A stretch of 64,000 nt of DNA from Halomonas cerina. Its GTDB lineage: Bacteria > Pseudomonadota > Gammaproteobacteria > Pseudomonadales > Halomonadaceae. The notes below the pieces were generated by a model. It saw only the letters and a program-made list of their open reading frames with translations. It was not told the DNA's origin and did no database searches. The stretch is taken from assembly GCF_014192215.1 (NCBI RefSeq), contig NZ_JACHXP010000009.1, forward strand, positions 1 to 64,000. The letters run 5' to 3'. Position numbers and translations under genes: made by a program. Of the stretch, positions 34,298 through 43,512 are shown piece after piece (the first letter of the stretch is position 1; each line of letters starts with the position of its first letter).

Positions 34298-35596
34298 ATG
34301 ACCCTACCACGTATCGTGGTGGTCGGCGGAGGCGCGGGCGGACTCGAGCTGGTGACCCGGCTCGGCCGTCAGTTCGGCAAGCGCAAGCGCGCCGAGATCG
34401 TGCTCGTCGACCGCAACCCCACCCACATCTGGAAACCGCTGCTCCACGAGGTCGCCACCGGCGTACTCGATTCCGGCCTCGACGAGGTCTCCTACCAGGG
34501 CCATTCCAAGGCCCACGGCTACCAGTTCCAGCGCGGCACTCTCTGTGACCTGGATCGCGAGAACCGCACCCTGACCCTGGCCCCGATCGTCGACGGTGAC
34601 GACAACGTGGTGCTGCCCTCGCGCCACCTCGACTACGACTACCTGGTGCTGGCGCTGGGCAGCGTCTCCAACGACTTCGGGACCCCCGGCGTGGCCGAGC
34701 ACTGCCACTTCCTGGATAGCCCCCACCAGGCCGAGGCCTTCCGTCATGACATGCTCAATACCTTCCTGCGCTACAGCGATCCCGAGCGGCGCGCCAACAC
34801 CAAGCTAACGGTGGGCATCGTCGGTGCTGGCGCCACCGGCGTGGAACTGGCCGCCGAGCTCTACGGCGCCTCGAAGATGCTCAACAGCTACGGCTTCACC
34901 TCACTGGACAGCGGCCAGCTCGAGGTGCACCTCATCGAGGCGGCCCCCAACATCCTGCCAGTACTGCCCGAGCGTATCCACAAGGCGGTGCATCGCGAAC
35001 TGGAGCGGCTCGGCGTGCATGTGCATGTCGATACCCGGGTCACCCAGGCCGACGAGCGTGGTTTCGTTACCGCCGACGGCACGCGCATCGAGACCGACCT
35101 GAACGTCTGGGCCGCCGGCATCAAGGCGCCGGCCTTCCTATCCGAGCTGGGACTGGCCACCGAGCGCAACCACCAGCTCAAGGTCCAGCGTAGCCTGCAG
35201 AGCGTCGACGACGAGCGCATCTTCGCCTTCGGCGACTGCGCCAGCTGCCTCCAGGACAACGGCAAGCCGGTGCCACCGCGGGCTCAGGCCGCCCACCAGC
35301 AGGCGACACGGCTGTACCACAACCTGAGTGCCGCCCTGGACGGCAAGCCGCTCACGGACTTCACCTTCCGTGACCGGGGCTCGTTGATCTCGCTGGCCCA
35401 CTTCGAAGCCATCGGTAGTCTGATGCGGGGCGCCTCGGCTCGCAGCCTGTTCGTCGAGGGACGCCTGGCCAAGGTGTTCTATGCCTCGCTCTACCGCATG
35501 CACCAGTTCGCCATCCATGGCGCGGTCAAGACCGGCATGACGGTCGTGGTGGATGGACTGAACCGCTTCCTCAGGCCGCGCATGAAGCTGCACTGA
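34298..35596 (+). CDS. ndh: Type II NADH:quinone oxidoreductase
   Basis: This 432-residue flavoprotein has two Rossmann dinucleotide motifs, VVVGGGAGGLELVTRLG near the N-terminus for FAD and GIVGAGATGVELAAEL near residue 171 for NADH, and an FAFGDCA FAD block near 307. The C-terminal region is amphipathic, as in membrane-associated Ndh. It passes electrons from NADH to quinone without pumping protons. Length matches E. coli Ndh (434). AGGAG precedes the ATG. It is divergent from gph, with an AT-rich patch at 34065-34100 in the 298-base gap between them. Confidence 0.93.
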   Translation: MTLPRIVVVGGGAGGLELVTRLGRQFGKRKRAEIVLVDRNPTHIWKPLLHEVATGVLDSGLDEVSYQGHSKAHGYQFQRGTLCDLDRENRTLTLAPIVDGDDNVVLPSRHLDYDYLVLALGSVSNDFGTPGVAEHCHFLDSPHQAEAFRHDMLNTFLRYSDPERRANTKLTVGIVGAGATGVELAAELYGASKMLNSYGFTSLDSGQLEVHLIEAAPNILPVLPERIHKAVHRELERLGVHVHVDTRVTQADERGFVTADGTRIETDLNVWAAGIKAPAFLSELGLATERNHQLKVQRSLQSVDDERIFAFGDCASCLQDNGKPVPPRAQAAHQQATRLYHNLSAALDGKPLTDFTFRDRGSLISLAHFEAIGSLMRGASARSLFVEGRLAKVFYASLYRMHQFAIHGAVKTGMTVVVDGLNRFLRPRMKLH

Positions 35597-35600
35597 CCCT

Positions 35601-35628
35601 CTCCCTCGATCGCGCCAGGTCGAGGGAG
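35601..35628. terminator. Hairpin between ndh and GIY-YIG gene
   Basis: CTCCCTCGA pairs perfectly with TCGAGGGAG across a 10-base loop just after the ndh stop and before the convergent GIY-YIG gene. The T run is short, so it may be a weak or bidirectional terminator. Confidence 0.55.
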
Positions 35629-35644
35629 GTTCCGTGGCGCGGCA

Positions 35645-35914
35645 TCATGCGCCGGGCTGGGCCAACCAGCGTCGCTTGCGCGCCGCCGACAGCTTCTTGA
35701 CGGCCGCCTCGAGCCGCAGCGCCTCGCTGCGGCTTCCCACGCACTGCCGGTGCACCAGCACCAGCGGCCCCTTGCCGCGCAGCGCCTTGGCCCCTCGGCC
35801 GGCCCGGTGCGCGGCCAGGCGCCGGTCGACATCGGTGGTGATACCGGTGTAGAGGGCACCGCTGGCCATCTCGATCACGTAGAGGTGCCAGACGGCCGCG
35901 GGCTCAACAGCCAT
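35645..35914 (-). CDS. GIY-YIG domain protein (YhbQ/UPF0213 type)
   Basis: The 89-residue protein is a bare GIY-YIG nuclease-fold domain, with [22 protein letters not shown] carrying the signature (YVI...YTGIT) and a conserved Arg and Glu further on ([13 protein letters not shown]). Members of this family are small DNA-acting or DNA-binding proteins of unclear role. It begins three bases after the rpe stop, so it shares an operon with rpe. Confidence 0.85.
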   Translation of the reverse strand: MAVEPAAVWHLYVIEMASGALYTGITTDVDRRLAAHRAGRGAKALRGKGPLVLVHRQCVGSRSEALRLEAAVKKLSAARKRRWLAQPGA

Positions 35915-35917
35915 GGC

Positions 35918-36616
35918 TCAGGCCTCGGCAAGGGCCCGGCGGAAGTCGCGGATCACGCTGTCGTAGCGATGCGGGTCATCCTCGCGGCGCTGATTGAACA
36001 CCGCCGAGCCGGCGACGAAGGTATCGGCGCCGGCGCGAGCGATCTCGGTGACATTGTCGACCTTGACGCCCCCATCGATCTCCAGACGAATATCCCGCCC
36101 CGAGGCGTCGATGCGACGGCGCGCCTCGCGCAGCTTGTCCAGGGTGCCGGGGAGGAATGACTGGCCGCCGAAGCCCGGGTTGACGCTCATCAGCAGCACC
36201 ATGTCGACCTTGTCCATCACATGGTCGAGATGGGTGAGCGGCGTGGCCGGGTTGAATACCAGGCCGGCCCGACAGCCCCCGTCGCGGATCAGCTGCAGGG
36301 AGCGGTCGATATGATCGGAGGCCTCCGGATGGAAGGTAATGTAGCTGGCCCCGGCATCGATGAAATCACCGATCAGCCGGTCCACCGGCTTGACCATCAG
36401 GTGGGCATCGATGGGCGCGGTCACGCCATGCCGGCGCAGCGCCTCGCAGACCAGGGGCCCGATGGTCAGGTTGGGGACATAGTGGTTGTCCATCACGTCG
36501 AAGTGGACGATGTCGGCGCCGGAGGCCAGGACGTCGTCGACCTCCTCACCGAGACGGGCGAAGTCGGCCGAGAGGATCGAGGGGGCGATGAGGAAGTCGC
36601 GGGGCATATCGGTCAT
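35918..36616 (-). CDS. rpe: Ribulose-phosphate 3-epimerase
   Basis: A 232-residue TIM-barrel epimerase that interconverts ribulose-5-phosphate and xylulose-5-phosphate in the pentose phosphate pathway. Metal and catalytic motifs are intact: [39 protein letters not shown] and EIDGGV. GGAAG lies upstream of ATG 36616; a second ATG three codons later is possible. It is co-directional with the GIY-YIG gene downstream. Confidence 0.96.
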   Translation of the reverse strand: MTDMPRDFLIAPSILSADFARLGEEVDDVLASGADIVHFDVMDNHYVPNLTIGPLVCEALRRHGVTAPIDAHLMVKPVDRLIGDFIDAGASYITFHPEASDHIDRSLQLIRDGGCRAGLVFNPATPLTHLDHVMDKVDMVLLMSVNPGFGGQSFLPGTLDKLREARRRIDASGRDIRLEIDGGVKVDNVTEIARAGADTFVAGSAVFNQRREDDPHRYDSVIRDFRRALAEA

Positions 36617-36695
36617 GGGGTCTTCCGCTGCTGTGTCACGATGGCCGACATTCTACCAGCCATGTCGCCGCCCCTGCCCGGGCCGGCCGTCACCA

Positions 36696-37139
36696 TCATG
36701 CCATCGCCGAAGGCTCGGCACACCACTCCATGCGCGTCTCGCTTTCCCCACTGTCGGGGTCGGCTTGCTCCCCTATGGCGGTAAAGCCCATGCGATGATA
36801 GAAGGAGACGGCTCGCACATTACGGGTGTAGACATCCAGGGTGATGCGCCGGCGCCCCTGCATGGCGTGGGCCAGCAACTGGGCGCCGTAGCCGAAGCTC
36901 TGGACATCGGGCTCCACGTAGAGGGCATCCAGGTGGTCTCCGTCCAGGGCAGCGAAGCCGAGCACCCGCCCGCCGGCATCCAGCACCAGGATCTCGCAGC
37001 CAGGCAGCCGACGTGTCACCATGTCGTCGACACGCGCTTCCCAGAAGGCCGCCGGCAGAAAGTCATGGGCGTGCAGTGCGGCGCGACGCCAGATATCAAC
37101 GAGGACCGGAAGGTCCTCAGCAACAGCGGTTCGGATCAT
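36696..37139 (-). CDS. GNAT-family N-acetyltransferase (YjaB-like)
   Basis: The 147-residue protein is a single GNAT domain. The acetyl-CoA binding region reads SFGYGAQLLAHAM (residues about 81-93), followed by DVYTRNVRAVSFYHRMGF, a very typical motif B. The start AVAEDLPVLVDIWRRAALHAHDFL resembles E. coli YjaB. Substrate is unknown. It stands alone, 80 bases upstream of rpe, with yajG divergent from it. Confidence 0.85.
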   Translation of the reverse strand: MIRTAVAEDLPVLVDIWRRAALHAHDFLPAAFWEARVDDMVTRRLPGCEILVLDAGGRVLGFAALDGDHLDALYVEPDVQSFGYGAQLLAHAMQGRRRITLDVYTRNVRAVSFYHRMGFTAIGEQADPDSGESETRMEWCAEPSAMA

Positions 37140-37249
37140 CGTGAGCGCCCTCTCTGCTCACAGTGTAACCTCTGAGTCCCGCCCCCGCTTCCACGACCCG
37201 ATGACAGAACGCTATACTCGACCCTTTCGTCAAGATCGGGAGATGCGCC

Positions 37250-37840
37250 ATGCGCCGCCGACCGCTGCCGCGGGTCGCCGCCCTGCTGCTTGCCGCAGGC
37301 TGGCTGGCCGGCTGTGCCAGTCCCCACTATCTTCAGCCCGAGCCGAAACGCACTACCCCGGTGCCGGTGTCCGGCCAGGGGCAGGCCGTCACGGTGACCG
37401 CCGCGGACGGGCGCGACAGCGACATCATCGGCACGCGCACCGGCACCGCCATGTCCACGGCAGTGATCACCGTCGAGTCCCACCAGCTGGTGCCCCTGCT
37501 GCAGGCCGAGGCCGAACGCGCGGTGCGCGAGATGGGGTTCACCCCTGTCGCCGAGCCGGCCGAGGGCCGCCCCCGGCTGACCCTCACCCTCGACCACCTG
37601 GGCTACGGGCGCGGTGCGAGCCGGCCGGTCATCGACGAGGCTCGCCTCGAGGCCGTGCTGGTCGCCGAGGCGGTCAACGCGGGCACCACTTACACCGGCA
37701 CCTATACTGCCCGGCGAACCCAGAGCTACGCCCTGCGTCCCGACGAGGCCGCCAACACCCGCATGGTGGAGGCGCTGCTTTCCGACACCCTGGACCGCGC
37801 CTTCCGCGATCCGGAACTGGGCCGCCTGCTGGCACGCTGA
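37250..37840 (+). CDS. YajG-family lipoprotein
   Basis: A 196-residue lipoprotein with a lipobox LAGC at residues 19-22, so the mature protein is acylated at Cys22 and probably held in the outer membrane. The rest matches the YajG family, whose function is unknown. GGGAGA precedes the ATG. A strong hairpin follows the stop. Confidence 0.85.
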   Translation: MRRRPLPRVAALLLAAGWLAGCASPHYLQPEPKRTTPVPVSGQGQAVTVTAADGRDSDIIGTRTGTAMSTAVITVESHQLVPLLQAEAERAVREMGFTPVAEPAEGRPRLTLTLDHLGYGRGASRPVIDEARLEAVLVAEAVNAGTTYTGTYTARRTQSYALRPDEAANTRMVEALLSDTLDRAFRDPELGRLLAR

Positions 37841-37860
37841 GCCTCCGACACGGCACGACG

Positions 37861-37888
37861 GCAGGGCGCCCCATGGAGGGCGCCCTGC
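37861..37888. terminator. Bidirectional hairpin between yajG and tpm
   Basis: A perfect 10-bp stem, GCAGGGCGCC paired with GGCGCCCTGC with an 8-base loop, lies between the convergent stops. The T content after it is low on both strands. Confidence 0.65.
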
Positions 37889-37919
37889 TCGCTTCCGGCT
37901 GTGTCCATCGACCCGGCCC

Positions 37920-38561
37920 TCACGTCCGTGGACCGCGACGCTCCAGGGCCCAGACACTCTCACGAAACCCGCTGCCCGCCTCCGGCTCGCCGTCCTCCAG
38001 GTGGGTAACGACGAAGTTGGGCGTCAGGAGTTCCCGGACTTCCTCGGCGGCGACACCGAAGGGCGGCCCTCTTCCCTCGTCGCCGGGCGCCCGAGTCAGA
38101 CTGATCAACAGCCCGCGCGAACCGGGAGGGATCAGCTGGGCCAGATGGAAGGCATAGCGCTGGCGGGTCGCCTCGGGCAGAGCAATCAGTGCCGCCCGAT
38201 CATAGAAGGCACCGATCTCGGCCGCCTGCTCGATATGGAAGTGGAAGAAGTCGCCGCACCACAGCTCCACACTGCCCTGTCGCCATACGGAAAAGCCGGC
38301 CTGCCGGTAGCGAGAGACCTCGCCTTGCCCCTCGGCCAGGAAACACTGGATGGCCGTCTCGGCCAGCTCGATGCCCAGCACCGGATGGTCGTGGCGCGCC
38401 AGCCAGCGCATGTCCAGGCTCTTGCCGCACAAGGGCACCAGCACCTTGGTACCCGGCTTGATCCCCAGCGCCGGCCAGTGGCGCACCAGCGCGGGGTGGG
38501 TCGCGTCACGATGAAAGCCGATGCGGCCCTCCCGCCAGCGTTTCAGCCAGTCGTTTGCCAT
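37920..38561 (-). CDS. tpm: Thiopurine S-methyltransferase
   Basis: This 213-residue SAM-dependent methyltransferase is of the bacterial TPMT type. It begins with DWLKRWREGRIGFHR and has the SAM-binding VLVPLCGKSLDM block near residue 40. Bacterial TPMTs methylate thiopurines and also selenium and tellurium oxyanions, which can aid metalloid tolerance. ATG 38561 sits one base after the stop of the upstream ygiM-like gene and has no clear ribosome-binding site, so it is probably translated by coupling. Confidence 0.92.
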   Translation of the reverse strand: MANDWLKRWREGRIGFHRDATHPALVRHWPALGIKPGTKVLVPLCGKSLDMRWLARHDHPVLGIELAETAIQCFLAEGQGEVSRYRQAGFSVWRQGSVELWCGDFFHFHIEQAAEIGAFYDRAALIALPEATRQRYAFHLAQLIPPGSRGLLISLTRAPGDEGRGPPFGVAAEEVRELLTPNFVVTHLEDGEPEAGSGFRESVWALERRGPRT

Positions 38562-38562
38562 G

Positions 38563-39198
38563 TCAAAACCAGCGATCGCGCTTGCGACGCCGACGCGGCA
38601 GGTGGGGCACAATGAGGCCCACCAGCAGGCCGGCCCCCGCCACGCCGCCTCCATACATGAAGTAGCGCATCAGCAGATCCTCCTTCCGGGTATCCAGACG
38701 AGCCTGCAGGTCGCGGATCGTCGCCCGGGACTGCTCATGCTCGCGCTCGAGGCGGTGGTTGTGCGCCTCCAGTTCGGCGATACGTTGCTCCCGAAGCCTG
38801 AGCGTGTCGGTCATCGCCGCCAGCCGTCCTTCCCAGGTCTCGTTGATACTGGCGAGTCGCTCGGTGAGGGTGGCCACCCGCGCCTCGAGCTCGGGCAGGC
38901 GCACCTGCGCGCTGGGCGCCTCCTGGAGCTCACGGCTGGGCACCCAGACCTCGTCGCCGCTCTCGCTGCGTACCCGAGCGTAGTCGTCGCGGGTCTCGAG
39001 CAGGGTCACCGGCTCACCGGCGCTTAGGGTGCCGACGATCCGGTAGCCATCGGTGGGACCGCTGCGCACATAGGTGGTCAATTCGTCGGAGACCCAGCGC
39101 TGGGGATCCTCCTCGGCTTCTTGCGCGTGCAGCGGCAGGGCCAGGGCCCCGAGTATCACGCCCAGTGATATGAGTGACTTGTAGTGTTGCATCATCAT
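38563..39198 (-). CDS. ygiM: SH3b-domain membrane protein (YgiM/TIGR04211)
   Basis: The 211-residue protein has a signal peptide, a bacterial SH3 domain (about residues 30-95, WVSDELTTYVRSGPTDGYRIVG), a coiled coil (about 100-175) and a C-terminal membrane helix (YFMYGGGVAGAGLLVGLIVPHL) followed by basic residues. This is the architecture of E. coli YgiM. Such proteins are thought to act at the cell envelope, perhaps in peptidoglycan binding, but the role is not established. Three tandem ATGs occur; AGGAA favours 39198 or 39195. Confidence 0.9.
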   Translation of the reverse strand: MMMQHYKSLISLGVILGALALPLHAQEAEEDPQRWVSDELTTYVRSGPTDGYRIVGTLSAGEPVTLLETRDDYARVRSESGDEVWVPSRELQEAPSAQVRLPELEARVATLTERLASINETWEGRLAAMTDTLRLREQRIAELEAHNHRLEREHEQSRATIRDLQARLDTRKEDLLMRYFMYGGGVAGAGLLVGLIVPHLPRRRRKRDRWF

Positions 39199-39612
39199 GC
39201 CGTTTCCTGACTGTGCCGGGCTCTTGAGGTGACCGCGATGGGGAGGATGACCGGGTCCCGCAGCCAGGCATATCGCCGGCCACGAGGGTGATGAGCATCG
39301 AACGGACAGCACTCATCCACATTGGCTGTGGAAAAGTGCCGGGAAAACCGCTGGAAACCCCTGGCCAGCCGGCATGCCAGACACCCTGTCGACAGTTCGA
39401 TCATCTTTTGACCAGACGACCCCTGCATCCGCCGCCCGGAAATGGTCAAAGCCTACCACAGGACGGTGCCTGGCGACCCGGAGGCACTGGCCGCCCCGGT
39501 ATACCCCGCGTATACTACAGGGTCTCTTCCCGGGGAGCCCGACTCTGTTCCCCGACTCCGAATGTCCATCCAACGGTGCACACGTCGGGCGTACAGCGCG
39601 CGACCTATTCCT
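39199..39612. other. ygiM-miaB divergent intergenic region
   Basis: This 414-base gap has promoter space for both genes. A plus-strand frame in phase with miaB is open through part of it, but without a ribosome-binding site or recognisable protein, so I treat it as non-coding. I see no repeat or clear operator. Confidence 0.5.
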
Positions 39613-40956
39613 ATGGCGAAGAAACTCTTCATCAAAACGCACGGCTGCCAGATGAACGAGTACGATTCCGCCCGCATGGCGGACCTGCTCGGCGCATCCC
39701 ACCAGCTGGAGCTCACCGACAATGAGCGCGAAGCCGACGTCATCCTGCTCAATACCTGTTCGATCCGCGAGAAGGCCCAGGAGAAGGTCTTTCACCAGCT
39801 TGGTCGCTGGAAGAAGCTCAAGGAGGCCAACCCGGAGCTGGTGATCGGCGTCGGCGGCTGCGTGGCCAGCCAGGAAGGCGAGGCCCTGCGCAAGCGCGCG
39901 CCCCACGTGGACATGGTGTTCGGCCCCCAGACCCTGCATCGGGTCCCGTCGATGCTCGACTCGCGGCGCCATGACCAGATCTCGGTGGTCGACGTCACCT
40001 TCCCGGAGATCGAGAAGTTCGACCACCTGCCCAAGCCGAGTTCCGACGGCGCCACCGCCTTCGTCTCCATCATGGAGGGCTGCTCCAAGTACTGCACCTT
40101 CTGCGTGGTGCCCTACACCCGCGGCGAGGAGGTCTCGCGACCCTTCGAGGCAGTGATGGACGAAGTCATCCACCTGGCCGACCAGGGCGTGCGCGAGATC
40201 AACCTGCTGGGCCAGAACGTCAATGCCTACCGCGGCGAGAACCAACTCGGCGACGAGATCGACCTGGCCGAGCTGATCAGTTGCGTGGCCGCCGTGGAGG
40301 GCATCGACCGCATCCGCTTCACCACCTCCCACCCGGTGGAGTTCTCCGACAGCCTGATCGAGGCCTACGCCGAGATCCCGGAGCTGGTCAGCCACCTGCA
40401 CCTGCCCGTCCAGGCCGGTTCCGACCGGGTACTGGCCGCCATGAAGCGCGGCCACACCGTCGAGGAATACGTCGACAAGATGGAGCGCATCCGTGCGTTG
40501 CGCCCCGACATCAGCTTCTCCTCGGACTTCATCGTCGGCTTTCCCGGCGAGACCACGGAAGACTTCGCGGCCACCATGGACCTGATCCATCGCATCGGCT
40601 TCGATCACTCCTTCAGCTTCGTCTACTCGGCGCGTCCCGGCACCCCGGCGGCGAGCCTTGCCGACGAGACCCCCGAGAGCCTCAAGAAGCAGCGTCTGGC
40701 GATCCTCCAGGAGCGCATCAACCAGCAGGCGATGCAGATCAGTCGCCGCATGGTGGGCAGCACCCAACGCATCCTGGTCACCGGCTTCTCGCCCAAGGAC
40801 CCAGGCCAGCTCTCCGGGCGCACCGAGAACAACCGTGTGGTCAACTTCCGTGCCGCCAATCCCTTCGACCTGATCGGCTACTTCGTCGACGTGGCGATCA
40901 CCGAGGCGCTGCCTAACTCCCTGCGCGGCGAGCTCGCCTCTCCCGAGCGCTACTGA
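39613..40956 (+). CDS. miaB: tRNA-2-methylthio-N6-dimethylallyladenosine synthase MiaB
   Basis: The 447-residue radical SAM enzyme adds a methylthio group at position 2 of i6A37 in tRNAs. The N-terminal auxiliary cluster cysteines are in HGCQMN, NTCSIR and GGCVAS, and the radical-SAM triad is CSKYCTFC (about residues 157-164). A TRAM domain closes the protein. The chosen ATG at 39613 gives the usual N-terminus; a start at 39562 is possible and both have weak ribosome-binding sites. It heads the conserved miaB-phoH-ybeY-corC-lnt cluster. Confidence 0.95.
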   Translation: MAKKLFIKTHGCQMNEYDSARMADLLGASHQLELTDNEREADVILLNTCSIREKAQEKVFHQLGRWKKLKEANPELVIGVGGCVASQEGEALRKRAPHVDMVFGPQTLHRVPSMLDSRRHDQISVVDVTFPEIEKFDHLPKPSSDGATAFVSIMEGCSKYCTFCVVPYTRGEEVSRPFEAVMDEVIHLADQGVREINLLGQNVNAYRGENQLGDEIDLAELISCVAAVEGIDRIRFTTSHPVEFSDSLIEAYAEIPELVSHLHLPVQAGSDRVLAAMKRGHTVEEYVDKMERIRALRPDISFSSDFIVGFPGETTEDFAATMDLIHRIGFDHSFSFVYSARPGTPAASLADETPESLKKQRLAILQERINQQAMQISRRMVGSTQRILVTGFSPKDPGQLSGRTENNRVVNFRAANPFDLIGYFVDVAITEALPNSLRGELASPERY

Positions 40957-40965
40957 CGTCTCACT

Positions 40966-42105
40966 ATGCATTGCCCCGGCAGCCGCCGGGGCAGTAAGCT
41001 GAAGGTGATCACCCATCAACGCACGGACCCTCCTGTCTTGAGCCAGCCATCCTCTCCGGCCAATCGCATTATCACGCTGAACCTCGAGCCCAACGACCCG
41101 CGCCGCCTGGCCAACCTCTGCGGCCAGCGCGACGAACATCTCAAGCTGATCGAGGCCCGGCTCGGCATCACCCTGCGCAACCGCGGCAACACCTTCCAGC
41201 TGGCTGGCCCGGCCAACCGGGTCAAGGCCGCCGCCAACGTCATCGAGCATCTCTACCGCGAGGCCGAGGTCAGCGACCTGACGCCGGACACCGTGCACCT
41301 CTTTCTCCAGGAATCCGGTCTTCAGGCCCTGGAGGAGGACGAGGGAGACGCCGACGACGAGGTGCTGCTGCGCACGCCCCGCGCCCTGATCAAGCCCCGC
41401 GGCCTCAACCAGCAGGGCTATGTGCAGAGTATCCGCGCCCACGACATCAACTTCGGTATCGGCCCGGCCGGCACCGGCAAGACCTATCTGGCCGTAGCCG
41501 CGGCGGTGGAGGCCCTCAACCAGCAAGAGGTGCGCCGCATCCTGCTGGTACGCCCGGCGGTGGAGGCCGGCGAGAAGCTCGGCTTCTTGCCCGGGGACCT
41601 GGCTCAGAAGATCGACCCCTATCTGCGGCCACTCTATGACGCCCTCTACGAGATGATCGGCTTCGAGCAGGTGGCCAAGCTGATCGAACGCCAGGTGATC
41701 GAGATCGCCCCGCTGGCCTACATGCGCGGGCGCACCCTGAACAATGCCTTCATCATCCTCGATGAGAGCCAGAACACCACCCGCGAACAGATGAAGATGT
41801 TTCTGACCCGCATCGGCTTCGGCTCCACCGCGGTGATCACCGGCGACGTGACTCAGGTGGACCTGCCCCGTGGCCAGACCTCGGGGCTGATCCAGGTGCT
41901 CGAGGTGCTCAAGGACACGCCGGGGATCGGCGTCACCCACTTCGCCGCCAAGGACGTGGTGCGCCACCCGTTGGTGCAGCGCATCATCGAGGCCTATGAT
42001 CTCTTCGAGGCCGAGCAGGAGGCCCAGGTCCGGGCCCGCCGCGAGGAGCGCGAGCAGGAGCGCCAGGAGCGCCTCGACCGTGGCAGCGAACGGAACGACT
42101 CATGA
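40966..42105 (+). CDS. ybeZ: PhoH-like ATPase (YbeZ)
   Basis: A PhoH-family protein of up to 379 residues with an N-terminal KH-like region, Walker A GPAGTGKTYLA (about residue 166) and Walker B AFIILDESQN (about 262). YbeZ associates with YbeY and ribosome or RNA metabolism in other bacteria. The start is uncertain: ATG 40966 has no good ribosome-binding site, and GTG 41005 or TTG 41038 would also fit. The C-terminus is a charged helical tail. It overlaps ybeY by four bases. Confidence 0.93.
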   Translation: MHCPGSRRGSKLKVITHQRTDPPVLSQPSSPANRIITLNLEPNDPRRLANLCGQRDEHLKLIEARLGITLRNRGNTFQLAGPANRVKAAANVIEHLYREAEVSDLTPDTVHLFLQESGLQALEEDEGDADDEVLLRTPRALIKPRGLNQQGYVQSIRAHDINFGIGPAGTGKTYLAVAAAVEALNQQEVRRILLVRPAVEAGEKLGFLPGDLAQKIDPYLRPLYDALYEMIGFEQVAKLIERQVIEIAPLAYMRGRTLNNAFIILDESQNTTREQMKMFLTRIGFGSTAVITGDVTQVDLPRGQTSGLIQVLEVLKDTPGIGVTHFAAKDVVRHPLVQRIIEAYDLFEAEQEAQVRARREEREQERQERLDRGSERNDS

Positions 42106-42620
42106 GCGAGGTGACGGTCGACCGTCAGGTGGCCCTCGATGCCGGCGAGGGCCTGCCCGATGAAGCCGAGCTCGAGACCTGGGTCGCCGCCGTGCTGGCC
42201 TGTCATACCGATATCGCCCCGGTCGCAGAACTCACCGTGCGCTTGGTCGATGCCGAGGAGAGCCGGGCGCTGAATCGCGACTACCGGGACAGGGACACGC
42301 CCACCAACGTGCTGTCCTTTCCCTTCGAGTGTCCATCCGAGATCGACCTGCCGCTGCTCGGCGACTTGGTGATCTGCCATCCCGTGGTCCTCGCCGAGGC
42401 TCGGGATCAGGACAAGACGGCCCGGGATCACTACGCTCATATGGTGGTTCACGGTACTCTTCACCTGCTGGGATACGACCATCTCGAGGACGACGAGGCC
42501 GAGGCCATGGAGGCCCTGGAACGGGCGATCCTTGCCGGCCTGGGCATCGCCGACCCCTACGCGACGCCGAGCCCCTCCCATCGCGATTCCGATACCGAGG
42601 ACAAGAGAGCCGACGCATGA
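42102..42620 (+). CDS. ybeY: Endoribonuclease YbeY
   Basis: The 172-residue metal-dependent endoribonuclease carries the zinc motif HGTLHLLGYDH (three His) near residue 115, intact. It acts in 16S rRNA maturation and ribosome quality control. The ATG lies in an ATGA overlap with the ybeZ stop, and its own stop overlaps the corC start in the same way, so the three are translationally coupled. The C-terminal 20 residues are polar and probably disordered. Confidence 0.96.
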   Translation: MSEVTVDRQVALDAGEGLPDEAELETWVAAVLACHTDIAPVAELTVRLVDAEESRALNRDYRDRDTPTNVLSFPFECPSEIDLPLLGDLVICHPVVLAEARDQDKTARDHYAHMVVHGTLHLLGYDHLEDDEAEAMEALERAILAGLGIADPYATPSPSHRDSDTEDKRADA

Positions 42621-43486
42621 ACGAAGACCGATCGACCGGCCAGGGCAACAAGTCCTGGCTCGAGAAGTTGTTCAGCGCCCTGTCCAGCGACAGCGACGAG
42701 CCCAGCTCCCGGGACGAGCTACTGGAATTCCTGCGCCAGGCAGGCACCCGTCTCAAGCTCGAGCAGGACGCCATGATGATCATCGAGGGCGCGCTGAACA
42801 TCAGCGACCAGCAGGTCCGCGAGGTACTCATCCCGCGCTCTCAGATCAACGCCATCGCCCTCGATCAGCCGCTGGAGGAATATCTGCCGGTGATTCTGGA
42901 GACCGGCCATTCCCGCTACCCGGTGATCGGCGAGAACCTCGACGAGGTCAAGGGCATCCTGCTGGTCAAGGACCTGCTGCCGCTGCTGCGTAACGGCCAG
43001 GACAACGGCCTGCCCTTCCAGCTCGAGGAAGTGCTGCGCCCGGCGATGTTCGTGCCCGAATCCAAGCGGCTCAACAGCCTGCTCAAGGAGTTCCGTGATA
43101 CCCACAACCACATGGCCGTGGTGGTGGACGAGTACGGCGGCACGGCAGGCATCGTGACCATCGAGGATATCCTCGAGGAGATCGTCGGCGACATCGAGGA
43201 TGAGCATGACACCGACGAGGAGGCGGACATCCGTGAGCTCGGCGATGACCGCTATGCGATCCGTGCCCTGACGCCGATCGAGGACTTCAACGAGCGCTTC
43301 GGGACCCGCTTTTCCGACGAGGAATTCGATACCCTCGGCGGCCTGGTCATGCAGCGCTTCGGCCACCTGCCGGGGCGCGGCGAGCACACCGAAATCGGCG
43401 GCTGGTGCTTCACCGTGCTTAACGCCGACAACCGACGCATCCGCCTGCTGGAGGTCAGCCCCGGGGACGAAAACCGCGAGGAGTGA
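42617..43486 (+). CDS. corC: CorC/YbeX CBS-domain protein
   Basis: A 289-residue soluble protein with a CBS domain pair (about residues 70-190, [15 protein letters not shown] and [24 protein letters not shown]) and a C-terminal CorC_HlyC transporter-associated domain (about 205-285). CorC/YbeX is linked to magnesium and cobalt efflux and, through its neighbours, to ribosome metabolism. ATGA overlap joins it to ybeY. Confidence 0.95.
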   Translation: MNEDRSTGQGNKSWLEKLFSALSSDSDEPSSRDELLEFLRQAGTRLKLEQDAMMIIEGALNISDQQVREVLIPRSQINAIALDQPLEEYLPVILETGHSRYPVIGENLDEVKGILLVKDLLPLLRNGQDNGLPFQLEEVLRPAMFVPESKRLNSLLKEFRDTHNHMAVVVDEYGGTAGIVTIEDILEEIVGDIEDEHDTDEEADIRELGDDRYAIRALTPIEDFNERFGTRFSDEEFDTLGGLVMQRFGHLPGRGEHTEIGGWCFTVLNADNRRIRLLEVSPGDENREE

Positions 43487-43512
43487 TGCCTCGTCGACCA
43501 AGGATGGACACC

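Noticed and set aside
39313..41967. 884-codon open frame on the minus strand opposite miaB and phoH
   Set aside because: It is antisense to two well-recognised genes; long antisense frames are expected in high-GC DNA, and the translation is full of His, Gly and Val without any family.
41005..42105. PhoH gene starting at GTG 41005 or TTG 41038 instead of ATG 40966
   Set aside because: Both alternatives also lack a good ribosome-binding site, so I kept the ATG and flagged the uncertainty.
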